A DNA stretch of 64,000 nt from Minisyncoccus sp041663305 (GCA_041663305.1 JBAYMT010000002.1:58492-122491), one strand, 5' to 3'; shown: positions 15,905-24,101, counted from the stretch's first letter. The notes: generated by a model not told the origin, from the sequence alone. Made by a program: numbers and translations.

Positions 15905-15929
15905 AAAGCTGGACTGGTGTCCAGCTTTT
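15905..15929 (+). promoter_or_regulatory. Perfect 10-bp hairpin between rpsJ and rplC
   Basis: AAAGCTGGAC (15905-15914) and GTCCAGCTTT (15919-15928) enclose TGGT, with a short T-rich tail. It could be an attenuator, an RNA-processing site or an r-protein binding site. L4 controls the S10 operon in E. coli, but no E. coli-like leader is seen here. Confidence 0.6.
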
Positions 15930-15947
15930 ATTACCCTTACAGTTATT

Positions 15948-16538
15948 ATGAAATGCATATTAGGTAAAAAAATTGAAATGAGTCAAGTTTTTGACAAGGA
16001 CGGAAGAGTCATTCCTGTTACATTAATCCAAACAGGTGATTGCAATATCGTTCAAGTTAAAACTATGGATAAAGATGGCTATACTGCCATCAAGGTTGGT
16101 TTTGAAAATCTGCCAGAGCGAAAAATCTTGAAATCAGGAACTCCTTTTAGGCACCTTAAAGAATTTAGATGTGATGACATTTCTTCATATTCTATTGGGG
16201 ACAAGATTGAGCCTTCTGTTTTTGCTGAAGGAGACAAGGTAAAAGTTTCCGGTATTACCAAGGGAAAAGGATTTCAGGGAGGGGTGAAGAGATGGGGTTT
16301 TCATGGAAGAAATGCAACGCACGGTGTAAAACATGAACAAAGAACAATAGGTTCTATTGGTTGTTCAATTCCTTCAAGAGTTATCAAAGGTAAAAAAATG
16401 CCTGGAAGAACTGGAGGAGAGAGAACTACTATCAAGAATTTGGAAGTGGTAAAAGTTGATAATCAGAACAAAATCATTGCTCTTCGCGGTGCTATACCTG
16501 GCAGAAGAGGAACGCTTTTAGAAATAAGAGGAGAATAA
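15948..16538 (+). CDS. rplC: Large ribosomal subunit protein uL3
   Basis: 196 aa. It begins MKCILGKKIEMSQVFD and carries the L3 signature GKGFQGGVKRWGFHGRNATHG, followed by GSIGCSIPSRVIKGKKMPGRTG near the peptidyl transferase centre loop. Slightly shorter than the usual 205-210 residues. L3 is an early 23S assembly protein. It ends only 1 nt before rplD, which implies translational coupling. Confidence 0.96.
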   Translation: MKCILGKKIEMSQVFDKDGRVIPVTLIQTGDCNIVQVKTMDKDGYTAIKVGFENLPERKILKSGTPFRHLKEFRCDDISSYSIGDKIEPSVFAEGDKVKVSGITKGKGFQGGVKRWGFHGRNATHGVKHEQRTIGSIGCSIPSRVIKGKKMPGRTGGERTTIKNLEVVKVDNQNKIIALRGAIPGRRGTLLEIRGE

Positions 16539-16539
16539 T

Positions 16540-17217
16540 ATGAAAACGACAAGTTTGAAAACTAAAAACGAATCTTCTATTGAAAGTGCAAAAAAGTTAG
16601 GCTTGCCTGAAGAAATCTTTAGTGTTCCATTGAATGCTGATTTAGTGCATCAGATTACTGTTTCCCAGATGGGAAATAGAAGACAATCTATCGCTCACAC
16701 AAAAGATAGATCAGAAGTACGTGGAGGAGGTATAAAACCTTGGAAGCAAAAGGGTACTGGCCGTGCAAGACATGGTTCTAATCGTTCACCGATATGGGTT
16801 GGTGGAGGTATTACATTTGGGCCTAGATCTGACAAAGTTTTTGAAAGAGCTATTCCTAAAAAGATGAAAAGAAAAGCTCTTTTTATGGTTTTGTCTGAAA
16901 AATTAAACAATAATCTTTTGATTTTGACTGATAAGATTTCGATGGAAGAGCCGAAAACAAAAAAAGCATTGGAATTATTGGGAAAGAATTCTATAAATAA
17001 CGAAAGCTGTTTAGTGGTTTTGTCCGAATTAGATAGAAATGCCATCTTGTCTTTTGCAAATGTACCGAAAATTACAACAATTCAGGCTAAGGATTTGAAT
17101 TGCTTGGATATGCTTTCACACAAATACATACTGATAGATAAAGCTGGAGTAGAAAAATTGAAACAGACTTTTTTGGATTCAAAAGAAAATTCTAAAACTG
17201 AAGAAGAAAATAAGTAA
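16540..17217 (+). CDS. rplD: Large ribosomal subunit protein uL4
   Basis: 225 aa. The long internal loop RGGGIKPWKQKGTGRARHGSNRSPIWVGGGITFGP lines the peptide exit tunnel and is the clearest signature. The C-terminus has a Lys/Glu-rich tail (LDSKENSKTEEENK) beyond the usual end. In E. coli, L4 represses its own operon; whether it does so here is unknown. The gene is coupled to rplC upstream and followed by rplW after 8 nt. Confidence 0.95.
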   Translation: MKTTSLKTKNESSIESAKKLGLPEEIFSVPLNADLVHQITVSQMGNRRQSIAHTKDRSEVRGGGIKPWKQKGTGRARHGSNRSPIWVGGGITFGPRSDKVFERAIPKKMKRKALFMVLSEKLNNNLLILTDKISMEEPKTKKALELLGKNSINNESCLVVLSELDRNAILSFANVPKITTIQAKDLNCLDMLSHKYILIDKAGVEKLKQTFLDSKENSKTEEENK

Positions 17218-17225
17218 AAAACACT

Positions 17226-17549
17226 ATGGCTCAAGAAAAAACTAAAACTAAAAAAGAGGGTGTTTCGATGGAAAGCATGGGCATACTGAAGAGGCCACAC
17301 ATTACAGAAAAGGCCGCTGCTTTGGCTGAAGATAATTTTTATGTTTTTGAAGTGGAAAATTCAGCTAATAAAATAGAAGTTAAGAAAGCTATTGAGGAGT
17401 GTTTTAACGTAAAAGTTGAGAATGTAAATATTGTGAATCTGCCAAAAAAGAAAATTCAAAAGGGTAAGATTATGGGGAGCGTAGGCGGATGCAAAAAGGC
17501 AATTGTTAAAGTAAAAAAAGGGCAAAAGATTGATATAATTGAGAAATAA
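17226..17549 (+). CDS. rplW: Large ribosomal subunit protein uL23
   Basis: 107 aa with an N-terminal extension (MAQEKTKTKKEGVSMESMG) ahead of the core ILKRPHITEKAAALAEDNFYVFEV. Further signatures are NKIEVKKAIEECFNVKVENVN and KKAIVKVKKGQKI. L23 surrounds the exit tunnel mouth and docks trigger factor, SRP and SecY. The internal ATG at 17271 could give a shorter protein closer to family length. It ends 1 nt before the chosen rplB start. Confidence 0.94.
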   Translation: MAQEKTKTKKEGVSMESMGILKRPHITEKAAALAEDNFYVFEVENSANKIEVKKAIEECFNVKVENVNIVNLPKKKIQKGKIMGSVGGCKKAIVKVKKGQKIDIIEK

Positions 17550-17550
17550 T

Positions 17551-18363
17551 ATGATCAGGAGAATTAAATTAGACAATTTAAAAGTTTTGACCAAAAACAA
17601 AAAGCCTGAGAAGAATCTTTTGGTTAGAATCAAGAATACAGGAGGCCGAGGAAGCAATGGAAGAATAACTTCTTGGCAGAAAGGCGGTGGCAGCAGAAAG
17701 CTTTATCGTCTTGTAGATTTTAAGCAAACAAAAAAAGATATTCCAGCAGAAGTTATTGCTTTGGAGTATGACCCTAATAGAACAGCTTTTATCGCTTTGA
17801 TCCAATACAGCGATGGAGAGAAAAAGTATATTATTGCGCCTCATGGATTAAAAGTAGGAGCTAAGGTTATAACAGCAGAAAAAGCCGAAGTTGAAATTGG
17901 AAACAGGATGAAACTGAAAAATATTCCTGAGGGGTCAATGATTTATAACATTGAGCTAGAATCTGGAATGGGAGCTAAATTAGTAAGGTCTGCAGGTTCT
18001 TGTGCAGTGTTATTAAACAGAGATGCTGGTTATGCTCAGATCAAAATGCCTTCATCGGAAATAAGGAAAATATCGGAAGAATGCTATGCTTCGCTTGGAA
18101 CTGTATCGAACCCTGAGCATCGATTTATAAGATGGGAAAAGGCCGGAAAAAGCAGAAGAAAAGGAATAAGACCCCATGTAAGAGGTAGTGCAATGAATCC
18201 TTGTGATCATCCGCACGGAGGTGGTGAATGTGGATCTCCGATTGGTATGGCTTATCCTAAGACTCCTTGGGGAAAACATGCTCTTGGTGTTAAGACTAGA
18301 AATAAGAGGAAATGGACAAGCAAGTTAATAGTTCAAAGGAGAGTTAAAAAGAAAAGAAAATAA
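17551..18363 (+). CDS. rplB: Large ribosomal subunit protein uL2
   Basis: 270 aa from the ATG at 17551. The frame also has an ATG at 17539, four codons earlier and overlapping rplW; 17551 avoids the overlap. Signatures include GGRGSNGRITSWQKGGGSRKLYR, ALEYDPNRTAFIALI, RSAGSCAVLLNRD and the essential histidine loop CDHPHGGGE near the C-terminus. L2 binds close to the peptidyl transferase centre and helps join the subunits. Length is normal. Confidence 0.96.
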   Translation: MIRRIKLDNLKVLTKNKKPEKNLLVRIKNTGGRGSNGRITSWQKGGGSRKLYRLVDFKQTKKDIPAEVIALEYDPNRTAFIALIQYSDGEKKYIIAPHGLKVGAKVITAEKAEVEIGNRMKLKNIPEGSMIYNIELESGMGAKLVRSAGSCAVLLNRDAGYAQIKMPSSEIRKISEECYASLGTVSNPEHRFIRWEKAGKSRRKGIRPHVRGSAMNPCDHPHGGGECGSPIGMAYPKTPWGKHALGVKTRNKRKWTSKLIVQRRVKKKRK

Positions 18364-18379
18364 TAAGAAGTAAAAAAAT

Positions 18380-18661
18380 ATGGCAAGAAGTCTTAAAAAA
18401 GGTCCTTATATTGATGAGAAATTATTAAAAAAGCTTGAAGGTCTTAGGGCTAGTGAAGCTCCAACCATTAAGACATGGGCTAGAGCTTGCACTATTGTTC
18501 CCGAAATGATTGGTTTTGCTTTCGGTGTACACAACGGAAAGAATTTTATTGAGGTGAGAGTAAACGAAGAAATGGTGGGACACAAGCTGGGCGAGTTTTC
18601 TCCTACTACAAAGTTTTTGAAACATGGAGGAAAGATGCAAAAAGGATTAGATAAGAAATAA
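18380..18661 (+). CDS. rpsS: Small ribosomal subunit protein uS19
   Basis: 93 aa, normal length. It begins MARSLKKGPYIDEKLLKK and contains TWARACTIVPEMIGFAFGVHNGKNF and GHKLGEFSPTTKF, the standard S19 series. It contacts S13 and the A-site region in the 30S head. Placed between rplB and rplV as in nearly all bacteria. Confidence 0.96.
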   Translation: MARSLKKGPYIDEKLLKKLEGLRASEAPTIKTWARACTIVPEMIGFAFGVHNGKNFIEVRVNEEMVGHKLGEFSPTTKFLKHGGKMQKGLDKK

Positions 18662-18676
18662 AGATAATTAAAGAAT

Positions 18677-19111
18677 ATGGCTTTTGAAGCAAAATTAAAA
18701 CATTTGAGAATAGCTCCAAGAAAAGTCAGATTAGTTGCTGACTTGGTTAGAGGGAAAGGAGTTGAGGAAGCTCAAGCTATCTTGAATTTCACTGTTAAGA
18801 GAGCCTCTCTTCCAGTTTTGAAGCTTTTGAATTCTGCTGCAGCTAATGCTAAAAATACCGCACAGAAGGATAGTTCAAGCTTGTTCATCGCTAAAATTAC
18901 TGTTGATGGAGGCCCTGTTTTAAAAAGAATTCTTCCTAGAGCAAAGGGTAAGGCCGACAGAATACTTAAAAGATCTTCACATGTCACCATAGTACTTGAT
19001 GAGAAAAGAGAAGAGAAAGTGAAAAAGGAAAAGAAAGACAGTGCAAAAAAAGTTACTGCGAAGGCAAATAATAAGAAGAAATCCGTCGAAAAAGATGGAG
19101 AAAATAATTAG
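18677..19111 (+). CDS. rplV: Large ribosomal subunit protein uL22
   Basis: 144 aa. The core (about 1-110) has LRIAPRKVRLVADLVRGKGVEEA and the tunnel hairpin GPVLKRILPRAKGKADRILKRSSHVTIVL. The last 35 residues are a Lys-rich tail (KVKKEKKDSAKKVTAKAN) beyond normal L22 length. L22 lines the nascent-chain tunnel. It ends 6 nt before rpsC. Confidence 0.95.
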   Translation: MAFEAKLKHLRIAPRKVRLVADLVRGKGVEEAQAILNFTVKRASLPVLKLLNSAAANAKNTAQKDSSSLFIAKITVDGGPVLKRILPRAKGKADRILKRSSHVTIVLDEKREEKVKKEKKDSAKKVTAKANNKKKSVEKDGENN

Positions 19112-19117
19112 ACGAAA

Positions 19118-19792
19118 ATGAGTCACAAAGTCCATCCAAAAATATTCCGTATTCGAGGGATTGCCGATTGGTTATCTCATGGATTTTACGGAAAGAGCGC
19201 AAAGAATGACTTGCAGGAGGATTACATTATTAGAACCTTCTTTAAAAGCAAGCTTAAAGAATCTAGCGTTGAGAAGATTGAGATTGAAAAGTATCCAAAT
19301 AAGACTAACGTTATTATCTTTTCTGCTAGGCCGGGATTGGTAATCGGAAGAGGCGGCGAAGGAATTGAAAAATTGAAAGCGGGTCTTATAAAAGAGCTTT
19401 TCAGAAAGATGAATCTTTCGCTTAAGGAATTACATTCTTTAGCAAAGACTTTAAAGATTGAAATTAAGGAAGTTTCTAATCCTTGGGTTTCTGCTGAGCT
19501 TGTAGGCCAGTGGATTGCGCAGAAGATTGAAAAAAGAACTCCTTTTAGAAAAACCTTGAAGCAAGCTATTGAAAAAGTAATGGCGAGTAAGGGTATAAAA
19601 GGAATAAAGGTCGAAGTTTCTGGCCGTTTAGACGGAGCTCAGATCGCTAGAAGCGAATGGCTTGAAAAAGGCCGTTTGCCAAGGCAAACAATAAGAGCTG
19701 ATATCGATTATTCTCTTGTGGAGGCACGATGTACTTATGGTACAATCGGTATCAAGGTCTGGATTTATAAAGGAGAGAGGTTTGATAAATAA
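19118..19792 (+). CDS. rpsC: Small ribosomal subunit protein uS3
   Basis: 224 aa. It begins MSHKVHPKIFRIRGIADW in place of the usual MGQKVNPxGxRLG, has the KH-domain signature FSARPGLVIGRGGEGIEKL, and continues to GLKVEVSGRLDGAQIARSEW-type sequence (here GIKVEVSGRLDGAQIARSE). S3 sits at the mRNA entry channel. The C-terminus stops soon after the core, without a long tail. Confidence 0.95.
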   Translation: MSHKVHPKIFRIRGIADWLSHGFYGKSAKNDLQEDYIIRTFFKSKLKESSVEKIEIEKYPNKTNVIIFSARPGLVIGRGGEGIEKLKAGLIKELFRKMNLSLKELHSLAKTLKIEIKEVSNPWVSAELVGQWIAQKIEKRTPFRKTLKQAIEKVMASKGIKGIKVEVSGRLDGAQIARSEWLEKGRLPRQTIRADIDYSLVEARCTYGTIGIKVWIYKGERFDK

Positions 19793-19800
19793 AAAAAACT

Positions 19801-20211
19801 ATGTTAGCGCCAAAAAAGTTAAAACATCGAAAGCAACAGAAGGGAAGAAGATCAAACAGAACTTTTGAATCCAGAGGGACTAAGATCAGTTTTGGAAGTT
19901 ATGGTTTGAAGGCTACTTCTGCCAAATGGATTACTAGTGCACAGATTGAGGCTTGCAGAAGAGCAATTATAAGATATCTGAGAAAAGGAGGAAAATTATG
20001 GGTGAGAATTTTCCCCGACAAGGTTGTGACAAAAAAAGGTCAAGAAGTTCCGATGGGTGGTGGAAAGGGTTCTCTAGATCATTATGTTTGTCCTGTAAGA
20101 CCCGGTAGAGTATTATTTGAGCTTGAAGGTATCGATGAAAAAAGCGCTCATGAAGCACTTAGAAAGGCCGGCAGCAAACTTCCTGTAAAGACTAAATTTG
20201 TAAAGAAATAA
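19801..20211 (+). CDS. rplP: Large ribosomal subunit protein uL16
   Basis: 136 aa, normal length. It begins MLAPKKLKHRKQQKGRR and carries SFGSYGLKATSAKWITSAQIEACRRAI, then RIFPDKVVTKKGQEVPMGGGKGSLDHYV. L16 organises the A-site tRNA region and is a late 50S assembly protein. It ends 1 nt before rpmC. Confidence 0.96.
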   Translation: MLAPKKLKHRKQQKGRRSNRTFESRGTKISFGSYGLKATSAKWITSAQIEACRRAIIRYLRKGGKLWVRIFPDKVVTKKGQEVPMGGGKGSLDHYVCPVRPGRVLFELEGIDEKSAHEALRKAGSKLPVKTKFVKK

Positions 20212-20212
20212 A

Positions 20213-20398
20213 ATGAAGTACAACGAATTAGTTCAAAAAAGCAAGGATGAGTTACAGAAAATGCTTGCTGAAAATAAAAAGAAAATTCAGGATGTGCGTT
20301 TTCAAGGGGCTGTTGGAAGTGTAAAAAATACTAAAGAAATAAAAGATAGAAAAAAAGAAAACGCAAGAATCTTAACTTATTTAAATAACACCAAGTAA
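20213..20398 (+). CDS. rpmC: Large ribosomal subunit protein uL29
   Basis: 61 aa. Two-helix protein: MKYNELVQKSKDELQKMLAENKKKI, then DVRFQGAVGSVKNTKEIKDRKKENARILTYL, matching L29 length and layout. It neighbours L23 at the tunnel exit. Set tightly between rplP and rpsQ, with a 1-nt gap on either side. Confidence 0.93.
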   Translation: MKYNELVQKSKDELQKMLAENKKKIQDVRFQGAVGSVKNTKEIKDRKKENARILTYLNNTK

Positions 20399-20399
20399 C

Positions 20400-20636
20400 A
20401 TGCCAAAAAGAACACTAACAGGCTTAATAATCTCAGACAAAATGGACAAGACCGTGGTGGTTAAGGTTGAGAGCATCAAAGAGCATCCTATTTATAGAAG
20501 GAAGTATAAATTTCATCAGAAGTACAAAGCTCATGATGAAACTAATCAGTACAAGACTGGAGACAAGGTAATTATTGAAGAGTCTATGCCACTTAGCCAT
20601 GATAAGAGATGGAAAGTAATAGGAAAGGCTGCCTAA
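20400..20636 (+). CDS. rpsQ: Small ribosomal subunit protein uS17
   Basis: 78 aa. It has the OB-fold series LTGLIISDKMDKTVVVKVE, HPIYRRKYKFHQKYKAHDE and GDKVIIEESMPLSHDKRW. S17 binds the 5' domain of 16S rRNA early in assembly. Normal length and position. Confidence 0.96.
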   Translation: MPKRTLTGLIISDKMDKTVVVKVESIKEHPIYRRKYKFHQKYKAHDETNQYKTGDKVIIEESMPLSHDKRWKVIGKAA

Positions 20637-20662
20637 TAAAACCTATTTAATTTGAAATTATT

Positions 20663-21034
20663 ATGATTCAAACAGAGACATTATTAAAAGTGGCAGACAA
20701 CTCTGGAGCTAAGACAGCAAAATGTATCCGTATTTTAGGGGGAACCAGAAGAAGATATGCCCAGATTGGTGACATAATAGTGGTAGCTGTGAAGACAGCC
20801 GAACCAAGAAAAACTGTTAAGAAGCACCAAGTTGTAAAAGCCGTAATCATAAGGCAGGCGCAACCATTAAGGAGAAAGAATGGCACTTATATTCGATTTG
20901 ACGATAATGCCGTTGTAATTCTTGACGGAAGCAGCAAGGAGCCTAAAGGAACAAGAATCTTAGGTCCGGTTGCCAGAGAGGTAAGAGAAAGAGGTTTTGA
21001 AAAAATCTCTACGATGACTAAAGATCTAGTTTAA
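20663..21034 (+). CDS. rplN: Large ribosomal subunit protein uL14
   Basis: 123 aa, full length. It begins MIQTETLLKVADNSGAKTAKCIRILGG, includes RRKNGTYIRFDDNAVVILD and ends with GTRILGPVAREVRERGFEKISTMTKDLV-type sequence. L14 forms an inter-subunit bridge and is the docking site of the silencing factor RsfS. The most conserved protein of this stretch. Confidence 0.97.
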   Translation: MIQTETLLKVADNSGAKTAKCIRILGGTRRRYAQIGDIIVVAVKTAEPRKTVKKHQVVKAVIIRQAQPLRRKNGTYIRFDDNAVVILDGSSKEPKGTRILGPVAREVRERGFEKISTMTKDLV

Positions 21035-21054
21035 AGTTTTATATTCAAAGAAAT

Positions 21055-21360
21055 ATGAAAATAAAAAAGAATGACCAAGTTTTAATAATTGCTGGAGACG
21101 ATAAAGGAAAAAAAGGAACGGTTTTGAAAGCTATGCCAAGCGTTGGCAGAGTTGTAGTTGATGGCGTAAATTTGGCCAAAAAACATGTAAAGCCAAAAAG
21201 AAATGGCGAAAAAGGACAGATTGTAAAAATGCCAAAGCCTTTGGATATTTCTAAGGTTCAGATCCTTTGTCCGAAGTGTGGAAAAGCAGCCAAAATGGGC
21301 CATGATATTAGTGGCAAAATAAAAACACGCGTTTGTAAGAAATGCGGGGCGAAATTATAA
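21055..21360 (+). CDS. rplX: Large ribosomal subunit protein uL24 with C-terminal zinc ribbon
   Basis: 101 aa. The KOW motif is at the start (KKNDQVLIIAGDDKGKKGTVLKAMPSVGRVVVDGVNLAKKHVK). After LDISKVQILC the usual tail is replaced by CPKCGKAAKM..CKKCGAKL, two CxxC pairs that should hold zinc. L24 initiates 50S assembly. Zinc-bearing L24 variants occur in several bacterial groups, so this is unusual but not unique. Confidence 0.95.
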   Translation: MKIKKNDQVLIIAGDDKGKKGTVLKAMPSVGRVVVDGVNLAKKHVKPKRNGEKGQIVKMPKPLDISKVQILCPKCGKAAKMGHDISGKIKTRVCKKCGAKL

Positions 21361-21379
21361 TTTTTAATTGTTTACTGAT

Positions 21380-21940
21380 ATGTCAGAGATAAAAGAGAAA
21401 TATGAAAAAAAAGTAGTGGCTGCAATGCAGGAGAAGTTTGGTTATAAGAACAAGATGTCTGTTCCAAAAATTCAGAAAGTGGTTGTTAATACTGGTTTTG
21501 GAAGAGTTATTGGGAATAAAACAAAAGATGAACAGAGAAAATTTTCTGAGTATATTTTAAGTAATTTTTCCCAAATTACAGGACAAAGACCAGTCTTAAC
21601 AGCTGCCAGAACATCAATCTCTTCTTTTAAATTAAGAGAGGGCAGTATTATTGGTTCTAAAGTAACGCTTAGAGGAAAAAAAATGTACGACTTTTTAGAA
21701 AAGGTTGTAAATATAGTACTTCCTCGTTCAAGAGATTTTAGGGGAATTAGCACTATGGCGATTGATAAGGGGGGAAATATGAATATCGGCATCAAAGAAC
21801 ATATTGTTTTTCCAGAAATATCTCCAGAAAAATCTCCAATCATATTAGGATTGCAGATAACAGTAACAACGAACGCTAAGTCTAAGGAAGAAGGCTTGGA
21901 ATTATTCAGGTTGCTTGACTTTCCTATTAAGAAAAGTTAA
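21380..21940 (+). CDS. rplE: Large ribosomal subunit protein uL5
   Basis: 186 aa from the ATG at 21380 (MSEIKEKYEKKVVAAMQEKF). A TTG at 21368 in the same frame would add four residues and is less likely. Signatures: VPKIQKVVVNTGFG, ITGQRPVLTAARTSISSFKLREG, VTLRGKKMYDFLEK and LPRSRDFRGIS. L5 binds 5S rRNA and contacts P-site tRNA. Normal length. Confidence 0.95.
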   Translation: MSEIKEKYEKKVVAAMQEKFGYKNKMSVPKIQKVVVNTGFGRVIGNKTKDEQRKFSEYILSNFSQITGQRPVLTAARTSISSFKLREGSIIGSKVTLRGKKMYDFLEKVVNIVLPRSRDFRGISTMAIDKGGNMNIGIKEHIVFPEISPEKSPIILGLQITVTTNAKSKEEGLELFRLLDFPIKKS

Positions 21941-21965
21941 AGTCAATAAAGTATTATAAACTATC

Positions 21966-22151
21966 ATGCCAAAACAATCGCAAATCGCAAAATCAGCTAA
22001 AAAACCAAAATTTTCTACTAGAATTGTTAGAAGGTGTTTTAAATGTGGACGAAAGAGAGGGTATATCAGAAAATTTGGTTTATGCAGAATCTGTTTCAGA
22101 GAAATGGCAAATAAAGGGGAAATACCCGGAATTAAAAAAAGCAGTTGGTAA
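21966..22151 (+). CDS. rpsN: Small ribosomal subunit protein uS14, zinc-binding (type Z)
   Basis: 61 aa, the length of the short zinc-containing S14. RRCFKCGRKRGYIRKFGLCRICFREMA supplies two CxxC pairs, and the end is PGIKKSSW as in other type-Z proteins. It sits in the 30S head. The longer zinc-free form is not seen in the window. It ends 10 nt before rpsH. Confidence 0.96.
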   Translation: MPKQSQIAKSAKKPKFSTRIVRRCFKCGRKRGYIRKFGLCRICFREMANKGEIPGIKKSSW

Positions 22152-22161
22152 ACACAAAAAT

Positions 22162-22554
22162 ATGGACACAATAGCAGACATGATTACTTCTATTAATAAT
22201 GCACAAGCTGTTTGCAAGAAGCAAATAGTAGTTTTTCCTTATTCTAATTTCAAATTCAATATCTTACAGTTGTTGAAAGATGAAGGATTTATTATAGATG
22301 TACAAAAAAAAGGAAGGCTTGCCACAAGGAGAATTATTGTTGATTTGAAATATGATGAGAATGAAAAACCAGCAATATCTAAAATGAGGCTTGTTTCAAA
22401 GCAGGGTCAGAGAATATACTCCAGGGCTACTGAACTCAAAAGTATAAAATCAGGATATGGAATTTCTATTATTTCTACTTCGAAAGGACTGGTTACTAAT
22501 AAGGAAGCTAGGAAGCAGAAACTGGGCGGAGAAGTTATTTGTCAATTGTGGTAA
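22162..22554 (+). CDS. rpsH: Small ribosomal subunit protein uS8
   Basis: 130 aa from the ATG at 22162 (MDTIADMITSINNAQ). The frame is open further upstream, overlapping rpsN, but that part is a shadow of rpsN in another frame and the family starts here. The C-terminus has the S8 signature GYGISIISTSKGLVTNKEARKQKLGGEVIC. S8 binds the central domain of 16S rRNA and, in E. coli, represses the spc operon. Confidence 0.95.
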   Translation: MDTIADMITSINNAQAVCKKQIVVFPYSNFKFNILQLLKDEGFIIDVQKKGRLATRRIIVDLKYDENEKPAISKMRLVSKQGQRIYSRATELKSIKSGYGISIISTSKGLVTNKEARKQKLGGEVICQLW

Positions 22555-22581
22555 TTTTATTAAATTTTTAACAAAGAGATT

Positions 22582-23115
22582 ATGTCAAGAATCGGAAAAA
22601 AGCCAATTAAAATACCTGCTGGCGTTGAAGTAAAATTAGACGACAAGGTTTTTGAAGTTAAGGGTCCTAAAGGTGCCTTGGTTAGGGAAATCGTTCGTGA
22701 GATTGATGCCGAAATAAAAGATGGTGAGATCAATTTCAGCCCGAGAAACCATGATAAAAAGTCTTTGGCTTTTTGGGGACTGACAAGGACACTTGTTTCT
22801 AATATGATCGATGGAGTAACAAAAGGTTATGAAAAGAAATTGGAGATAAATGGAGTTGGTTTTAAGTGTAGAGTAGAGGGAAAAGATCTTATACTTGATG
22901 TAGGTTATAGCCACAGCGTAAGAATACCTGCAGCAGAAGGAATTACTTTTGCAACAGAAAAGAATGTTATTACTATTTCTGGAATTGATAAGGAATTAGT
23001 AGGACAAACTGCCGCTAGTGTAAGAAACGTGAAGAAGCCTGAGCCTTATAAAGGAAAAGGAATTAAGTATGTGGACGAAGTAATTAGAAGAAAGCTTGGT
23101 AAAAAAGCTGCTTAG
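22582..23115 (+). CDS. rplF: Large ribosomal subunit protein uL6
   Basis: 177 aa. It begins MSRIGKKPIKIPAGVEV, includes VKGPKGAL and GYEKKLEINGVGFKCRVEG, and ends PEPYKGKGIKYVDEVIRRKLGKKAA, the L6 signature. L6 binds near the sarcin-ricin loop. Normal length and place in the spc order. Confidence 0.96.
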   Translation: MSRIGKKPIKIPAGVEVKLDDKVFEVKGPKGALVREIVREIDAEIKDGEINFSPRNHDKKSLAFWGLTRTLVSNMIDGVTKGYEKKLEINGVGFKCRVEGKDLILDVGYSHSVRIPAAEGITFATEKNVITISGIDKELVGQTAASVRNVKKPEPYKGKGIKYVDEVIRRKLGKKAA

Positions 23116-23136
23116 TGTTTATAAATTGAAGTAATT

Positions 23137-23487
23137 ATGTTGATGACAACCAACGAAAAAAGAATAAAAAGGCACATGAGAGTAAGGGCTAAAATAGCTG
23201 GTTCTACCAAGAAGCCTCGCCTTTGCGTATTCCGTTCAAATAGCCATATCTATGGACAGTTAGTAGATGATTCAAAGGGAATAACTATTGTTTCTGCAAG
23301 CGATATCGAACTTGGAAAAAAGAAAGACGCAAAAATTTCTCTTTCAAAAGAGGTCGGTTTATTATTAGCCAAAAAAGCCATGGAAAAGAATATTTCGGAG
23401 ATAGTTTTTGATAGAGGCGGTTATAAATATCATGGCAGAGTAAAGGCTTTAGCCGAAGGAGCTAGAGAAGCTGGTTTAAAATTTTAA
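23137..23487 (+). CDS. rplR: Large ribosomal subunit protein uL18
   Basis: 116 aa. Basic N-terminus (RIKRHMRVRAKIAGSTKKPRLCVFRSNSHIYGQLVDD) followed by VGLLLAKKAMEKNISEIVFDRGGYKYHGRVKALAEGAREAGLKF, the L18 series. It carries 5S rRNA into the 50S subunit together with L5. The second in-frame ATG at 23143 (MTTNEKRIKRH) is an equally possible start. Confidence 0.95.
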   Translation: MLMTTNEKRIKRHMRVRAKIAGSTKKPRLCVFRSNSHIYGQLVDDSKGITIVSASDIELGKKKDAKISLSKEVGLLLAKKAMEKNISEIVFDRGGYKYHGRVKALAEGAREAGLKF

Positions 23488-23492
23488 TTAAT

Positions 23493-24071
23493 ATGACAAC
23501 AAAAAAAGAAAACGATAAACCAACCAGACCATCAAGAACAGAAAACACGAAAAAATTTGATGGAAAGAAGAGAGAATTTAAAAGGGATTTTAATCGTGGA
23601 AAAGATCAGCCAAAGGATGAATTTGAATCAAAGTTGCTAGATTTAGCTAGAGTAACTAAGGTTACTGGCGGGGGAAAGAATATGAAATTCAGAGCTGTAA
23701 TGGTTGTTGGAGATAAAAATAGAAGAGTGGGCGTAGGAGTGGCAAAAGGTCTTGATGTATCACAAGCTATTGAAAAGGCCACTCGTGATGCAAAGAAGAA
23801 TATTATAGAGGTGCCTTTAGTAAAAGGAACAATCCCTTTTGAAGTATCGGCAAAGTTCGGACCTTCGAGGGTGTTGCTAAAGCCTCAAATGGAAGGAAGA
23901 GGTCTTGTTGCGGGAGGTACTGTAAGGGTAATCTGTTCTCTTGCTGGAATCCAAGATATTTCTTCAAAAATATTAAGCACAACAACGAACAAATTGAATA
24001 ATGCCAGAGCAACAATGAGTGCTTTGTCGAAACTAAAATCTGTTAAGAAAACTTTGAATCCTAAGGATTAG
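23493..24071 (+). CDS. rpsE: Small ribosomal subunit protein uS5
   Basis: 192 aa. A lysine- and arginine-rich extension of about 40 residues precedes the core DEFESKLLDLARVTKVTGGGKNMKFRAVMVVGD. The S5 signature GLDVSQAIEKATRDAKKNI follows, and RVLLKPQMEGRGLVAGGTVRVICSLAGI is near the end. S5 shapes the mRNA entry channel and affects decoding accuracy. The next gene is rplO: the usual rpmD (L30) between them is missing, and only 30 nt separate the genes. Confidence 0.95.
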   Translation: MTTKKENDKPTRPSRTENTKKFDGKKREFKRDFNRGKDQPKDEFESKLLDLARVTKVTGGGKNMKFRAVMVVGDKNRRVGVGVAKGLDVSQAIEKATRDAKKNIIEVPLVKGTIPFEVSAKFGPSRVLLKPQMEGRGLVAGGTVRVICSLAGIQDISSKILSTTTNKLNNARATMSALSKLKSVKKTLNPKD

Positions 24072-24101
24072 CCTTGAATTTAAAAGATATTAAATAAAAA
24101 A

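Noticed and set aside
22024..22161. Longer rpsH product starting inside rpsN.
   Set aside because: The extra 46 residues are the shadow of rpsN in another frame, and S8 proteins start at the later MDTIADMIT-like sequence.
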